DNA of 64,000 bases from Aureimonas fodinaquatilis (lineage in GTDB: Bacteria; Pseudomonadota; Alphaproteobacteria; Rhizobiales; Rhizobiaceae). The stretch spans positions 62,001 to 126,000 of the forward strand of contig NZ_VTWH01000001.1 in the NCBI RefSeq assembly GCF_008369445.1, in the 5' to 3' direction. Shown here one piece after another: positions 42,849-52,330 of the stretch; position 1 is the first letter of the stretch, and the number at the start of each line of letters is the position of its first letter. Both the position numbers and the translations under genes were made by a program. The notes beneath the pieces were generated by a model. It saw nothing but the letters and a program-made list of their open reading frames with translations, had not been told where the DNA came from and searched no databases.

Positions 42849-45662
42849 TCAGGCATTCAGAGCGGTTTCACGGTCAAGAAGGATCAGGGCCTGATCATAA
42901 TCCAGCCGATCCAGTGCAAGCCGGATCGGATGTTGCTTTGCGTCCTGCCCATTAAGGCCTACGGCTGCGGCATATGCATCAAAACCGCCTCTGGCCTGCA
43001 GGCTGCGGCGCTTGATCTGATCACGAAGCTGGTCACGCTCCGCGCTTGAATCCTGCCGATCCAGCGCGATTCCCGCGGGCGCTTGCGGCGCCACAACCGC
43101 GGGCGAGAGTCGTCGTGCGGCTGCGATTGCCGGTTCCACCAGAAGCTTCAGCTCTGCAATATTGTCGCCAATTCCATCCAGTTCGTCAGACGCCAGCCTA
43201 CGCTCAATCGCGGCAGACTTTTCCTGAACCTCCAGAAGTTCCAGAGAGCCAGCCACACCTTTCAGCGTATGCGCCAGCCGCCTTGCGTCGGCGATGTCGC
43301 CGGCCTGGATCAGTTTCAGCAGATCACCGCCCACATCATCATATCGTTCGCCAAAACTGATGATCAGCTTGCGCAAGAGCGGCACTTTGCCGTTCATTCT
43401 GTTCAAAGCAGCCTTGATTCCAAATGGGGGCAGATCATCGGGCAGGCCGGTTTCGACCGCCTTCACCTCAACCATCGCAGGCGGAGCCTCTGCCTTTGCG
43501 GTGACCTGCCGCAGCTTCAGCCAGCGGTTCAGGGTTTTCACCATGGCATCGGGGTCAACCGGCTTGGCTATGTGATCATTCATTCCCGCGGCAAAGCATC
43601 TTTGCCGCTCTTCCTCGTAAGCATGGGCCGTCATTGCAATGATCGGCAGCTTTTCGGCATCCCATGTCCGTCGGATAACCCCGGTCGCTTCAAGGCCGTC
43701 CATCTCCGGCATTTGAACATCCATCAGAACTGCCGAGTATCTTAAACCCTCTGCCTCAACGCGTTCGCAGGCAATAAGGCCGTTCTCAGCCGTATCAACC
43801 ACCAAACCGGCATCTGTCAGCAGTTCGATGGCAATTTCGCGGTTGATCTCATTGTCTTCCACCAGCAATACGCGCAACCCGGAAAACTCCGGCTGCACCA
43901 TCGGCAAACCAGGCGCAGCAGGCGCGGAGGCTCCGTCTCGCTCGGTCGTGGCGGTGATCAGATTGGTGATTGTGTCAAACAAGCCCTTTGGTTCAACAGG
44001 TTTGGAAATGAAAGCTGCAATGTCGGCTTTCTCTGCTTCGTTGATGAACTCATCATTTCCATAAGCCGTAATCATGACGATGATTGGCTTTTTCTTGATG
44101 GCCGTGTTTGACCGCATTGCCTGGACAGTTTCCATGCCGTCCATGCCGGGCATTTTCCAGTCCAGCAGAACAACGTCGAAAGGCTTGTTTGCCGAGGCCG
44201 CAATTTCCATGGCGCCAATGACTTCCGGGCCGGAAGCAACCAGATCGACATTGAGGCCCCATTCCAGGAATATTTCCTGAATGATCTGGCGGGCAGCCGG
44301 GTTGTCATCGGCCACAAGAATGCGCAATTGCAAAAATGCGTCTGATGGTACGCAGGCTTCATCAGCGCTTCTGTTGTCGAGAGCCAGTTCAAGCGAAAAT
44401 GTAAAAGTGCTGCCAACGCCCAGTTCGCTGGCAACCCCGATCTGGCCGCCCATCTGCTCGACGATCTGTTTGCAGATGGCAAGTCCCAGTCCGGTGCCGC
44501 CAAAACGGCGCGTCGTGGAATTGTCTGCCTGATTGAAGGACTGGAACAGCGAGGCCTGCTGCTGGGCGGTCATGCCGATGCCCGCATCGCGAACCGATAC
44601 CTCGATTGTGGCCGTGTTTTCCGCCAGCGAACGCAGCCGCGCGGCAATTGTGACATCGCCTTTCTGGGTGAATTTCACAGCATTGGTCAAAAGATTGAGG
44701 ATCACCTGCTTGAAGCGCAGCTCATCGCCCAGCAGCGATTTGGGAATGGCGTCATCAATCTGCGCAACAATCGTCACGCCCTTGGCGTCGGCTTCCGTAG
44801 CCATCAGAGCGCGCAGGCTTTCAACAGACGCACGCAGTTCGAACGGATGCGTTTCCATCGTCAGCTTGCCAGCTTCATTTTTTGAGAAATCCAGAATGTC
44901 GTTGATGAGCCGCAAAAGCGATCCGGCAGCATTGCTGATCTTTGTAACGTAGTCTCGCTGTTTTGGGTCCAGGTCTGTGCGCTGCGCCAGATGGCAGAAT
45001 CCGAGAATGGCGTTCATCGGTGTGCGGATTTCGTGGCTGATATTCGCCAGGAACAGGCTCTTGGCTTCGTTTGCGTCTTCAGCCTCTTTGGTGCGCTGTT
45101 CCAACGCATCATTCTTGGCCACAATTTCCTCGCTCATCCGGCTGATGCGGGCAAAACTGTTGGCGACCATAACACTTAGCCAGACCAGCACGGCGGTTTG
45201 GAATGCAACAATGGCGGCGTGCAGAAGAACGCGCGACAGGTTGCCGTCACTGGGGAAAACCGCATAGGGGAGCAGATACAACAAAAGCAAATGGTGGAGG
45301 GCAATGGCGACAGCGGCTATAAGCACCGCGCGCTTGTCAAACCAGGCAATGGTCAGCGCCAGCATGGCAAAAAAGTACATGTGCATATCCATTTGCCATG
45401 GCTGGCCGCGCAGCAAATAGAGCAACAATGCAGGTTCCAGAACAAGCGCGACGGAAGACACATAGCGTGTCACCGGCGCGGTGCCGTTGCGCAACCAAGT
45501 TATGTGGTAAACACCTGCAAGAAACGCTGCGGCCAGAGCACCGGACACAGCCGACTGGCCGGTGATCATGCCAACGATGAACAGAACCGGGACGTGCGCC
45601 CAAAGCAGATAGACCAGGAAACGCCCGAAATACTGGCGCAAACCATTCAATTCCGTGTTCAT
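42849..45662 (-). CDS. Hybrid sensor histidine kinase with two receiver domains and an HPt domain
   Basis: A 937-residue membrane kinase. About five N-terminal transmembrane segments occupy residues 15-170, with [20 protein letters not shown] resembling membrane modules seen in some chemoreceptors. The phosphoacceptor is His210 in [17 protein letters not shown], followed by the HATPase domain ([32 protein letters not shown]). Two receivers follow ([32 protein letters not shown]), and a C-terminal HPt with [13 protein letters not shown]. The order fits a full internal phosphorelay. It overlaps the upstream small membrane gene by four bases and precedes a response regulator-GGDEF gene. Confidence 0.92.
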   Translation of the reverse strand: MNTELNGLRQYFGRFLVYLLWAHVPVLFIVGMITGQSAVSGALAAAFLAGVYHITWLRNGTAPVTRYVSSVALVLEPALLLYLLRGQPWQMDMHMYFFAMLALTIAWFDKRAVLIAAVAIALHHLLLLYLLPYAVFPSDGNLSRVLLHAAIVAFQTAVLVWLSVMVANSFARISRMSEEIVAKNDALEQRTKEAEDANEAKSLFLANISHEIRTPMNAILGFCHLAQRTDLDPKQRDYVTKISNAAGSLLRLINDILDFSKNEAGKLTMETHPFELRASVESLRALMATEADAKGVTIVAQIDDAIPKSLLGDELRFKQVILNLLTNAVKFTQKGDVTIAARLRSLAENTATIEVSVRDAGIGMTAQQQASLFQSFNQADNSTTRRFGGTGLGLAICKQIVEQMGGQIGVASELGVGSTFTFSLELALDNRSADEACVPSDAFLQLRILVADDNPAARQIIQEIFLEWGLNVDLVASGPEVIGAMEIAASANKPFDVVLLDWKMPGMDGMETVQAMRSNTAIKKKPIIVMITAYGNDEFINEAEKADIAAFISKPVEPKGLFDTITNLITATTERDGASAPAAPGLPMVQPEFSGLRVLLVEDNEINREIAIELLTDAGLVVDTAENGLIACERVEAEGLRYSAVLMDVQMPEMDGLEATGVIRRTWDAEKLPIIAMTAHAYEEERQRCFAAGMNDHIAKPVDPDAMVKTLNRWLKLRQVTAKAEAPPAMVEVKAVETGLPDDLPPFGIKAALNRMNGKVPLLRKLIISFGERYDDVGGDLLKLIQAGDIADARRLAHTLKGVAGSLELLEVQEKSAAIERRLASDELDGIGDNIAELKLLVEPAIAAARRLSPAVVAPQAPAGIALDRQDSSAERDQLRDQIKRRSLQARGGFDAYAAAVGLNGQDAKQHPIRLALDRLDYDQALILLDRETALNA

Positions 45663-46048
45663 TTCTCAGCCTCGCCACTTAACGCAAAACACCCTGCGAG
45701 GCGGGGAAGCGGCAGAACAAGCCAAGCTCCTTCTGCCTGCATGCTCGACACAAAATCCGGATCAGACGACGCCGCAAGGACGATGTTCGAAAAGCCCCCG
45801 AACTCCAGAAAGCCACCGCCGGTGGATGAAATCTGCCGGATTGTCTGGACAGTATCGGCCCAGGGCGCAGTTACAATGACATACTGTCCGCGGTCTTCCG
45901 AGCTCGCCGCAAAAGCAATCAACAGGGCAATCAGCCCCGCAGCCAAAAGCGCGAAAGCCGGGATAAAATCACTGAATTGACTGCGTTCCCCGTTTGCGAG
46001 GCACTCCGCCTCTGCAATCTGAGTGCTTGGTGCCAATTCGCCGCCCAC
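45659..46048 (-). CDS. Small membrane protein upstream of the hybrid kinase (unknown)
   Basis: A 129-residue protein of unknown family with one transmembrane helix ([19 protein letters not shown]) near residue 40. The rest is a soluble part with [14 protein letters not shown] and [14 protein letters not shown] segments, written here as [11 protein letters not shown], facing the other side of the membrane. It ends with an ATGA overlap with the kinase gene, which points to coupled expression. The GTG start at 46046-46048 has its purine-rich site too close, so TTG at 46036 is a real alternative. It may be a ligand-binding partner or modulator of the kinase; this is inference from the gene order alone. 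Confidence 0.65.
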   Translation of the reverse strand: MGGELAPSTQIAEAECLANGERSQFSDFIPAFALLAAGLIALLIAFAASSEDRGQYVIVTAPWADTVQTIRQISSTGGGFLEFGGFSNIVLAASSDPDFVSSMQAEGAWLVLPLPRLAGCFALSGEAEK

Positions 46049-46205
46049 CCTTTATAGCTCCACTACCGACTAATTTGGTATAATGTCTACATAGGATAAT
46101 TATGACGATGATTTCTACCAGAAATATATAGCAATTTGGGGCATTCTCACTTTTTCACGAAAAAGCGAAAATACCCCAAAACAGCAGGAGGAACTGAAGT
46201 CTGGT

Positions 46206-47057
46206 TTAAGCGACGTCTTCCTTGACGGTGTCTGCGCCCTCGGCAATCACCGCATGGCGTTCCTGTGTTTTAAGTTCATCCAGCGCCGGCATGGACATGA
46301 TGTTGTAGCCGGCATCGACATAGTGAACTTCGCCGGTTACGCCATTTGCCAGATCAGACAGAAGATAAAGCGTGGCTCCGCCGACCTCATCAATGGTGAC
46401 ATTCCGGCGCATCGGCGAATTGCGTCGCTGATAGTTCAGCATCAATCTTGCATCGGAAACTCCGGCGCCTGCCAGTGTGCGCACCGGGCCTGCGGAAACG
46501 CCGTTGACCCGGATATTGCGCGGACCAAAATCTGCAGCCAGATAGCGCACGGAGGCTTCAAGAGCCGCTTTGGCTACACCCATCACATTATAGTTCGGCA
46601 TGACGCGCTGCGAACCATCATAGGTCAGGGTTGCCAATGAGCCGCCATTGTTCATGATCCGCGCTGCGCGGCGGGCAATCTCGGTGAAGGAGAAGCAGGA
46701 GATCACCATTGTCCGGACAAAGTTTTCACGGGTGGTATCTGCGTAAAGGCCCTTCAATTCGTTCTTGTCGGAAAAGGCCAGGGCGTGGACAACAAAGTCA
46801 ATCTTGCCCCATTCCCGTTCAAGAGTAGCAAAAACCTCATCAACGGTGGAAATGTCTTCCACGTCGCAATTCATCAGAAGATTGCAGCCCACTTCTTCCG
46901 CCAGTGGACGCACCCGCTTGCCGAATGCGTCTCCCTGATAGGTCAAAGCCAGTTCCGCACCTTGCCCGGCAAGCGCTTTTGTAACGCCCCAGGCAATGGA
47001 GTTGTGGTTGGCGACGCCCATTACAAGGCCGCGCTTTCCCTTCATCAGGTCGCCCAT
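46206..47057 (-). CDS. fabI: Enoyl-[acyl-carrier-protein] reductase (NADH)
   Basis: A 283-residue SDR-type enoyl-ACP reductase. KGKRGLVMGVANHNSIAWGV is the FabI-type nucleotide-binding start, and the catalytic pair is in PNYNVMGVAKAALEASVRY (Y-x6-K). It completes the elongation cycle in fatty acid synthesis. The ATG at 47057 has AGGGG with a better distance than the ATG two codons upstream at 47063. It is encoded as the last gene of fabA-fabB-fabI on the minus strand, though separated from fabB by about 110 bases. Confidence 0.94.
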   Translation of the reverse strand: MGDLMKGKRGLVMGVANHNSIAWGVTKALAGQGAELALTYQGDAFGKRVRPLAEEVGCNLLMNCDVEDISTVDEVFATLEREWGKIDFVVHALAFSDKNELKGLYADTTRENFVRTMVISCFSFTEIARRAARIMNNGGSLATLTYDGSQRVMPNYNVMGVAKAALEASVRYLAADFGPRNIRVNGVSAGPVRTLAGAGVSDARLMLNYQRRNSPMRRNVTIDEVGGATLYLLSDLANGVTGEVHYVDAGYNIMSMPALDELKTQERHAVIAEGADTVKEDVA

Positions 47058-47169
47058 GGCCATCCCCTGTTTCTGTTCCTGTCCGGTATTTACAGGCTCG
47101 ATCCCATAAACGCCCGAAACCCTTTATTTTTTACCGCAATTCGAAGTTCAGACCACTTTTCGCGAATGG

Positions 47170-48384
47170 TTAGATGCGGCGGAAGACCAGCGTGGCATTT
47201 GTTCCACCAAATCCGAAGGAGTTGGATAGAACCGTGTCAATTTTGGCATTGTCGATGCGTTCCCGCACGACGGGGATGTCGGAAAATTCCGGATCCAGCT
47301 CATCAACATGGGCGCTTTTGGCAATGAACTTGTCGCGCATCATCAACAGGGAATAAATTGCCTCCTGCACGCCCGTTGCGCCCAGTGAATGGCCGGTCAG
47401 TGATTTTGTTGCCGAAATTGGCGGAATATTGTTGCCAAAGACTTCCCGAATTGCCTGAACTTCCATGCGGTCGCCGACCGGTGTCGAGGTGGCATGCGGG
47501 TTGATGTAATCAACGGCAGTGTCCACGCTGGCCAGAGCCTGCTGCATGCAACGCACGGCACCTTCGCCGGAAGGTGCCACCATGTCATAGCCGTCGGATG
47601 TGGCGCCATAGCCAACCACTTCCGCATAGATGTGCGCACCACGCGCCACCGCATGTTCGTACTCTTCCAGAACCAGCACACCAGCACCGCCGGCAATGAC
47701 AAATCCGTCGCGGTCTTTGTCATAAGCTCTGGAGGCAACGGATGCATTGTCGTTGAAGTTTGACGACATAGCGCCCATCGCGTCAAACAGCGACGAGAGG
47801 GTCCAGTTCAATTCTTCGCAGCCGCCAGCGAATATGATGTCCTGCTTGCCAACCTGAATCGTCTCATACGCATTGCCAATGCAGTGATTGGACGTGGCGC
47901 AGGCCGAAGAAATGGAATAGTTGACGCCTTTGATCTTGAACCATGTGGCCAGCGTTGCAGAGGCGGTGGAGCCCATGGCCTTTGGCACGCTGGTCGGCCC
48001 GATGCGCTTTGGCCCGCCCTTGTTGAGCGTAATGTCCGCCGCCTGCACAATCGTGTGGGTCGATGCGCCACCCGAACCCATGATGATGCCGGTGCGCGGG
48101 TTGGAAATCATGTCTTCGGTCAGCTTGGCATCGGCAATTGCCTGATCCATGGCAACATGGTTCCATGCAGTGCCACCTCCATGAAAGCGCAGTGCGCGCC
48201 GGTCAAGCAGGGTTGTTGGGTCCAGCGTCGGCTTGCCATAAACCCGGCAGCGGAAGTTCAGTTCGGCATATTCTTCCGAAAAGGTAATGCCGGAACGCGA
48301 TTCCTTGAGGGATTGAGCAACCTCTTCAACATTGTTGCCAATGGAGGAGACAATACCCATTCCGGTGACGACGACACGCTTCAT
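47170..48384 (-). CDS. fabB: Beta-ketoacyl-ACP synthase I
   Basis: A 404-residue condensing enzyme. The active-site Cys is in [18 protein letters not shown]; the two catalytic His are in [11 protein letters not shown] and [11 protein letters not shown], with the Lys in the same region. The start [20 protein letters not shown] is typical of FabB/FabF, and the neighbour FabA supports FabB. FabA/FabB together make unsaturated fatty acids by the anaerobic route. The ATG is 33 bases after the fabA stop. Confidence 0.94.
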   Translation of the reverse strand: MKRVVVTGMGIVSSIGNNVEEVAQSLKESRSGITFSEEYAELNFRCRVYGKPTLDPTTLLDRRALRFHGGGTAWNHVAMDQAIADAKLTEDMISNPRTGIIMGSGGASTHTIVQAADITLNKGGPKRIGPTSVPKAMGSTASATLATWFKIKGVNYSISSACATSNHCIGNAYETIQVGKQDIIFAGGCEELNWTLSSLFDAMGAMSSNFNDNASVASRAYDKDRDGFVIAGGAGVLVLEEYEHAVARGAHIYAEVVGYGATSDGYDMVAPSGEGAVRCMQQALASVDTAVDYINPHATSTPVGDRMEVQAIREVFGNNIPPISATKSLTGHSLGATGVQEAIYSLLMMRDKFIAKSAHVDELDPEFSDIPVVRERIDNAKIDTVLSNSFGFGGTNATLVFRRI

Positions 48385-48417
48385 ATGGTTCGTTCCTTTA
48401 CCGATGCTGCCAGCGGC

Positions 48418-48936
48418 TTATGCCGCATCCTGGTCTTGAAAAAGGCCAACGCGCAAATTGCTTGCGCGGTAGATGATTTCGCCATCGGCTTTCATCCAGC
48501 CTTCTGCAATGCCAAGCTTGAGTTTTGAGCGCATGACGCGGCGAAACTCCACACCGTATTCAACCAGTTTGACGTCCGGTGTAACCTGACCGGTAAATTT
48601 AACCTCGCCCACACCCAGGGCCCGGCCACGGCCTGGCTCTCCGAGCCAGCCAAGAAAAAAGCCGGTCATCTGCCACAAGGCATCCAGCCCCAGACAGCCG
48701 GGCATGACCGGATCGCCCTGAAAATGGCAATCGAAAAACCAGAGATCCGGATTGACGTCGAACTCCGCGCGGATGATGCCCTTGCCAAACTCACCGCCGG
48801 TTTCACTGACCTCTGTGATCCGGTCAAACATCAGCATTGGCGGCAGGGGCAGCTGCGCATTGCCAGGGCCGAACAACTCTCCCCGGCCGCAGGAGAGAAT
48901 TTCGTCCTTGCTGAACTGCGTCTGTCTGGTTTCCAT
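48418..48936 (-). CDS. fabA: 3-hydroxydecanoyl-ACP dehydratase/isomerase
   Basis: A 172-residue hot-dog enzyme that dehydrates and isomerises at C10, the branch point to unsaturated fatty acids. The catalytic His is in [20 protein letters not shown], and the Asp follows in the same segment. The ATG at 48936 ([11 protein letters not shown]) gives the standard FabA length; an in-frame ATG at 49017 lies upstream. It heads the fabA-fabB-fabI operon and is divergent from irr, an arrangement common in Hyphomicrobiales. Confidence 0.95.
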   Translation of the reverse strand: METRQTQFSKDEILSCGRGELFGPGNAQLPLPPMLMFDRITEVSETGGEFGKGIIRAEFDVNPDLWFFDCHFQGDPVMPGCLGLDALWQMTGFFLGWLGEPGRGRALGVGEVKFTGQVTPDVKLVEYGVEFRRVMRSKLKLGIAEGWMKADGEIIYRASNLRVGLFQDQDAA

Positions 48937-49248
48937 GGTACTGCCTGCCACTCTTCCGCTTACCTGAGGCATGAGGAACAGCGGATGAAAGCTGGCCCAT
49001 TGCCTTTGATTTTTCAAACGCCCATAGCACGGCTAGGACACGGGGCAAATCCCGTAACAAACCTATGCTGCCAGTTGGGCACCGTAAATTCATAAAATTA
49101 CATGTACCATGTATGAATTCGTTTCCTCAGATACCCATATCATCGGGATAAGATTTGTTTTTCCACCTTAGAAAGACTATCTCTTGCATGTGTGAACGAT
49201 TATTCGTAAAAGTGGACAAACGCAGTCAAGTTATAAATGGTGAATGCA
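48937..49248. other. fabA–irr divergent intergenic region
   Basis: About 310 bases shared by two divergent promoters. It contains an inverted repeat at 49099-49113 (TACATG, spacer TAC, CATGTA) flanked by ATTCAT (49088-49093) and ATGAAT (49113-49118), together a symmetrical site of about 30 bases. A TATAAAT-like box is at 49232-49238 in front of irr. The regulator that reads the palindrome cannot be named. Confidence 0.5.
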
Positions 49249-49701
49249 ATGGGTGATCAGACATTGGGTAAGTCCGCAGCGGTTGTGCAGCATGCCTCTT
49301 TCTGCGTGTTTGAGCGCCTGCGTGCCGCCGGGCTGCGTCCTACACGCCAGCGTGTTGCATTGTGCAATCTGATCTTCGGAATTGGCGACCGTCACCTTTC
49401 TGCTGAAGAACTGCACGAGGAAGCGCACAAGGCAGGCGAACCCGTTTCACTGGCCACGGTGTACAACACTCTGCATCAGTTCACCGATGTTGGCCTGGTA
49501 CGCCCGCTCTCGGGAGAGGGCCAGCGCACTTATTTTGACACGAACACCTCTGACCATCACCATTTCTTCCTGGAAGAAGAAAATATGATGCTGGACATTC
49601 CCGATGGCACCTTGTCCATCGACAATCTTCCGGAGCCACCTGAAGGCATGGAAATTGTTAATGTTGACGTGGTGGTCCGGCTTCGTCGCAAGCGCGTTTA
49701 A
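49249..49701 (+). CDS. irr: Iron response regulator Irr (Fur family)
   Basis: A 150-residue Fur-family regulator. The winged-helix DNA-binding part is FERLRAAGLRPTRQRVALCN and VSLATVYNTLHQFTDVGLV; the metal and heme-binding region has the HHH run in TSDHHHFFLEEE. Irr replaces or complements Fur in Hyphomicrobiales and is destabilised by heme in several members. The start at 49249 has GGTGA upstream; ATG 49237 is an alternative. Divergence from fabA is a frequent gene order in this group and supports the name. Confidence 0.9.
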   Translation: MGDQTLGKSAAVVQHASFCVFERLRAAGLRPTRQRVALCNLIFGIGDRHLSAEELHEEAHKAGEPVSLATVYNTLHQFTDVGLVRPLSGEGQRTYFDTNTSDHHHFFLEEENMMLDIPDGTLSIDNLPEPPEGMEIVNVDVVVRLRRKRV

Positions 49702-49738
49702 AGCGCGATTTTCTCGCCATATTCCGGCGGGCCCGGTT

Positions 49739-50341
49739 CTAGAACACCTCGTCCGGGTAAACGCCCCACAACTGGTTTTGCGCAACAAAGCCCTTGCGGT
49801 CCGCCACATCCACACGGCACCATGTTCCGGTGCAGTTCTCAACCTTCATCACCACGCCGGGCTCCAGCCTGGCCACCACTGCGGCCTCCTCGACATTGTT
49901 GCGCCGGACGTCAATATGCACGTCCTGGCCAGACAGCCACGGGGCGGCTATCGCTGACCGTTCGCCAGACAGCAACGAATAATAAATCCAGCCCTCAGAG
50001 CCCTCACTGTCGCGCACACGCCGCCATTGCTCGAATTCCTGAATGATTTCCATGGGCAGGCCGCGTTTGGTGAACAGCCACGATATCGGAAAGTCGCGCC
50101 CGGGGCCGACCCGCAGATTGGCGCGTTCAGCTTTCAGGGAAACAAAGCGGGGAAGGGGCAATCTGCTGGAAGAGGCTGCGGCGGTGTCGTTTGCAGTGGC
50201 ATCTTGGGATTGCGCCACGCTGATTGGGGCAGCATACAGGATGAAAGCCGCGAGAACCGCGATTGATCGGTTGATGAATTGACGTCCCACAGCGGCTCTT
50301 TCTTCATTGCGAGTTTGATGGCTCCGGGAGGTTTGGTACAT
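49739..50341 (-). CDS. Exported SH3-domain protein
   Basis: A 200-residue protein. After a basic stretch comes a signal-like segment (NRSIAVLAAFILYAAPISVA, cut near AQS). Two bacterial SH3 domains follow: LKAERANLRVGPGRDFPISW and VEEAAVVARLEPGVVMKVEN, with CTGTWCRVDVADRKGFV near the end. Proteins of this type bind peptidoglycan or peptides in the periplasm and are conserved in Hyphomicrobiales. The start at 50341 is uncertain; GTG at 50290 would remove the basic leader. Confidence 0.8.
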   Translation of the reverse strand: MYQTSRSHQTRNEERAAVGRQFINRSIAVLAAFILYAAPISVAQSQDATANDTAAASSSRLPLPRFVSLKAERANLRVGPGRDFPISWLFTKRGLPMEIIQEFEQWRRVRDSEGSEGWIYYSLLSGERSAIAAPWLSGQDVHIDVRRNNVEEAAVVARLEPGVVMKVENCTGTWCRVDVADRKGFVAQNQLWGVYPDEVF

Positions 50342-50490
50342 ATGCGGATGTTCGAACCCGGAGCCGCAATCGGATTATCGAATATTTTGGGTTAACAACC
50401 CATTCTTTCCACACGCTGTTCGCATCGTTTTGTATTGATCCTGTGCTATTCAGGGCGCAAGTGTACGCGTAGAGGAGGCCGTGCCCGCGG

Positions 50491-51492
50491 ATGACTGAAA
50501 ACAGTACATTGGTTGTTGCCCTGACGCGCAAACTGCCGGAAGGCATTGAAAAGCGTATGGCAGAATTGTTTGACCTGATTGCGCACCGGCATGATCGGGC
50601 AATGACCCGTCGGGAATTGCAGACTGCTGTGGAAACCGCGGATGTGCTGGTGCCCACGCTTTCAGACTCAATTGACGCAGAGCTTTTGAGCCATGCCAGC
50701 CCCCGGTTGAAACTGATTGCCCAGTACGGTGCCGGCACAGACAATATCGATATAGACGCCGCACACCGCGCTGGCATTACCGTGACCAATACGTCCAATG
50801 TTCTGAACGAAGACACGGCGGATATGACTATGGCCCTGATTCTGGCGGGTCAACGCCGCCTGGTTGAAGGCAGCCGGCAACTTCTGTCCGACGGGGCCTG
50901 GCCGGGCTGGTCGCCAGATTTCATGCTGGGCAAACGCCTGTCGGGCAAAAAGCTCGGAATCCTGGGAATGGGGCGTATTGGCACTGCGGTGGCCCGGCGC
51001 GCCAGGGCTTTCGGTCTGGAGATTCACTATCACAACCGTTCACCCGTCAGCAGCAAAACGGAAACTGAACTGGCGGCAACCTATTGGGACAGCCTGGACC
51101 AGATGTTGCCGAAGGTGGACATTCTGTCGGTCAATTGCCCTTACACGCCTGCCACTTATCATTTGCTGTCACGCAGACGTTTGAGCCTCATGCAGCCGGA
51201 AGCCTTCCTGATCAACACGGCGCGAGGGGAAATTATCGACGAACCTGCGCTGATTGATCTTCTGGAGCAGGGAAAGATTGGTGGCGCCGGGCTGGATGTG
51301 TTTGAGGCGCAGCCAACACTGGATCCGCGTCTGGTGCGGCTTGCTCAGGAAAACCGCGTTATTCTGCTGCCACACATGGCGTCGGCCACACGTGAGGCGC
51401 GGATTGATATGGGTGAGAAAGTGATCATCAACATCCGCACCTTCATGGATGGGCACCGCCCGCCGGACCGAATTTTGCCGAACCGGGCCTAG
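50491..51492 (+). CDS. D-2-hydroxyacid dehydrogenase (glyoxylate/hydroxypyruvate reductase type)
   Basis: A 333-residue NAD(P)-dependent reductase. The cofactor motif is KKLGILGMGRIGTAVARRA, the catalytic Arg is in INTARGEIIDE, the Glu in GLDVFEAQP, and the His in LLPHMAS. The substrate region QYGAGTDNID is as in glyoxylate reductases. It reduces glyoxylate or hydroxypyruvate, or oxidises a small 2-hydroxyacid. No operon partner is visible on the same strand. Confidence 0.9.
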   Translation: MTENSTLVVALTRKLPEGIEKRMAELFDLIAHRHDRAMTRRELQTAVETADVLVPTLSDSIDAELLSHASPRLKLIAQYGAGTDNIDIDAAHRAGITVTNTSNVLNEDTADMTMALILAGQRRLVEGSRQLLSDGAWPGWSPDFMLGKRLSGKKLGILGMGRIGTAVARRARAFGLEIHYHNRSPVSSKTETELAATYWDSLDQMLPKVDILSVNCPYTPATYHLLSRRRLSLMQPEAFLINTARGEIIDEPALIDLLEQGKIGGAGLDVFEAQPTLDPRLVRLAQENRVILLPHMASATREARIDMGEKVIINIRTFMDGHRPPDRILPNRA

Positions 51493-51494
51493 AT

Positions 51495-51545
51495 CAATTC
51501 CCGCTGGAACGGGGATCGATTGACCGGCAGCACAATGCAACAGAC
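51495..51545 (+). repeat. Degenerate trace of the dispersed palindromic repeat, copy E
   Basis: ATTCCCGCTGGAACGGGGAT followed by GGCAGCACAATGCAACAG keeps the order of the CATTTCCCGTTGAAGCGGAAT and GGGACAATGCGCC modules but with many changes; the first listed consensus piece is given in two parts as CATTTCCCG and TTGAAGCGGAAT. It lies between convergent genes. The match is weak and could be chance. Confidence 0.35.
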
Positions 51546-51556
51546 ACAGACCTGGA

Positions 51557-52330
51557 TCATTCCGCAGCGGGATTTTGCCGCCCATAGGAAATTTCTTCAA
51601 ACCGCATTCGCAGGGCGTCAACCAGCAGGAGGCGACCCAGAAGCGGGTCTCCCAGATTGCATGCCAGCTTGATTGCTTCCGTTGCTGCCATAGTGCCGAG
51701 AATTCCGGCTATGACCCCCAGAATGCCTGCCTCTGCACAGCTTGGCACAGAACCCGGTGGTGGCGCATGCGGAAACAGATCGCGCAGCGTAGGGTAAGGC
51801 TCTCCCGCAGCGTTGCGCAAATGAGGAGCAAAAACCGTCAACGAACCGGAAAAGCGCTCGATTGCCGCCTGCACCAGCGGTTTTTTGGCATCTTCGCACA
51901 GGTCTGCCACCAGGTAGCGCGTCGCAAAATTATCGGAGCCGTCCAGCACGATGTCGTAGGCCGCGACTATTTCACTGCCATTGGCTTCACTTAGCCGAAC
52001 GGCATGGCCTTCAACTTTTACATGCGGATTGAGCGCTGCAAGCTTGTGCTGCGCACTGTCCAGCTTGGAACGGCCAATATCATCGGTTGCGTGCAGGATC
52101 TGGCGTTGCAGGTTGGACAGTGACACCGTGTCATCATCAACAATTCCAAGGGTGCCCACGCCTGCTGCTGCCAAGTATAGCGCCGCCGGTGAACCGATGC
52201 CCCCGGCGCCAATCAGCAGTATTCGGGCGCGTTTAAGAGCCTGCTGACCCGGTCCGCCAAATTCACGCAGCATAATATGCCGGGCGTAACGCTCCAGTTC
52301 CGGTGGAGAGAATGGGGTGGACAAGCTCAC
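51557..52330 (-). CDS. MoeB/ThiF-family adenylyltransferase
   Basis: A 257-residue E1-like enzyme. The nucleotide-binding motif is ILLIGAGGIGSPAALYLAAA, and the conserved NLQRQILH and DGSDNFATRYL follow; the catalytic Cys is probably in VPSCAEAG. It adenylates the C-terminus of a small sulfur carrier such as MoaD or ThiS. The usual C-terminal CxxC of the zinc site is absent, as the protein ends GRQNPAAE. The start is GTG at 52328-52330, overlapping the recF stop by four bases, so the two genes are coupled. Order dnaN-recF-moeB is common in Hyphomicrobiales. Confidence 0.88.
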   Translation of the reverse strand: MSLSTPFSPPELERYARHIMLREFGGPGQQALKRARILLIGAGGIGSPAALYLAAAGVGTLGIVDDDTVSLSNLQRQILHATDDIGRSKLDSAQHKLAALNPHVKVEGHAVRLSEANGSEIVAAYDIVLDGSDNFATRYLVADLCEDAKKPLVQAAIERFSGSLTVFAPHLRNAAGEPYPTLRDLFPHAPPPGSVPSCAEAGILGVIAGILGTMAATEAIKLACNLGDPLLGRLLLVDALRMRFEEISYGRQNPAAE

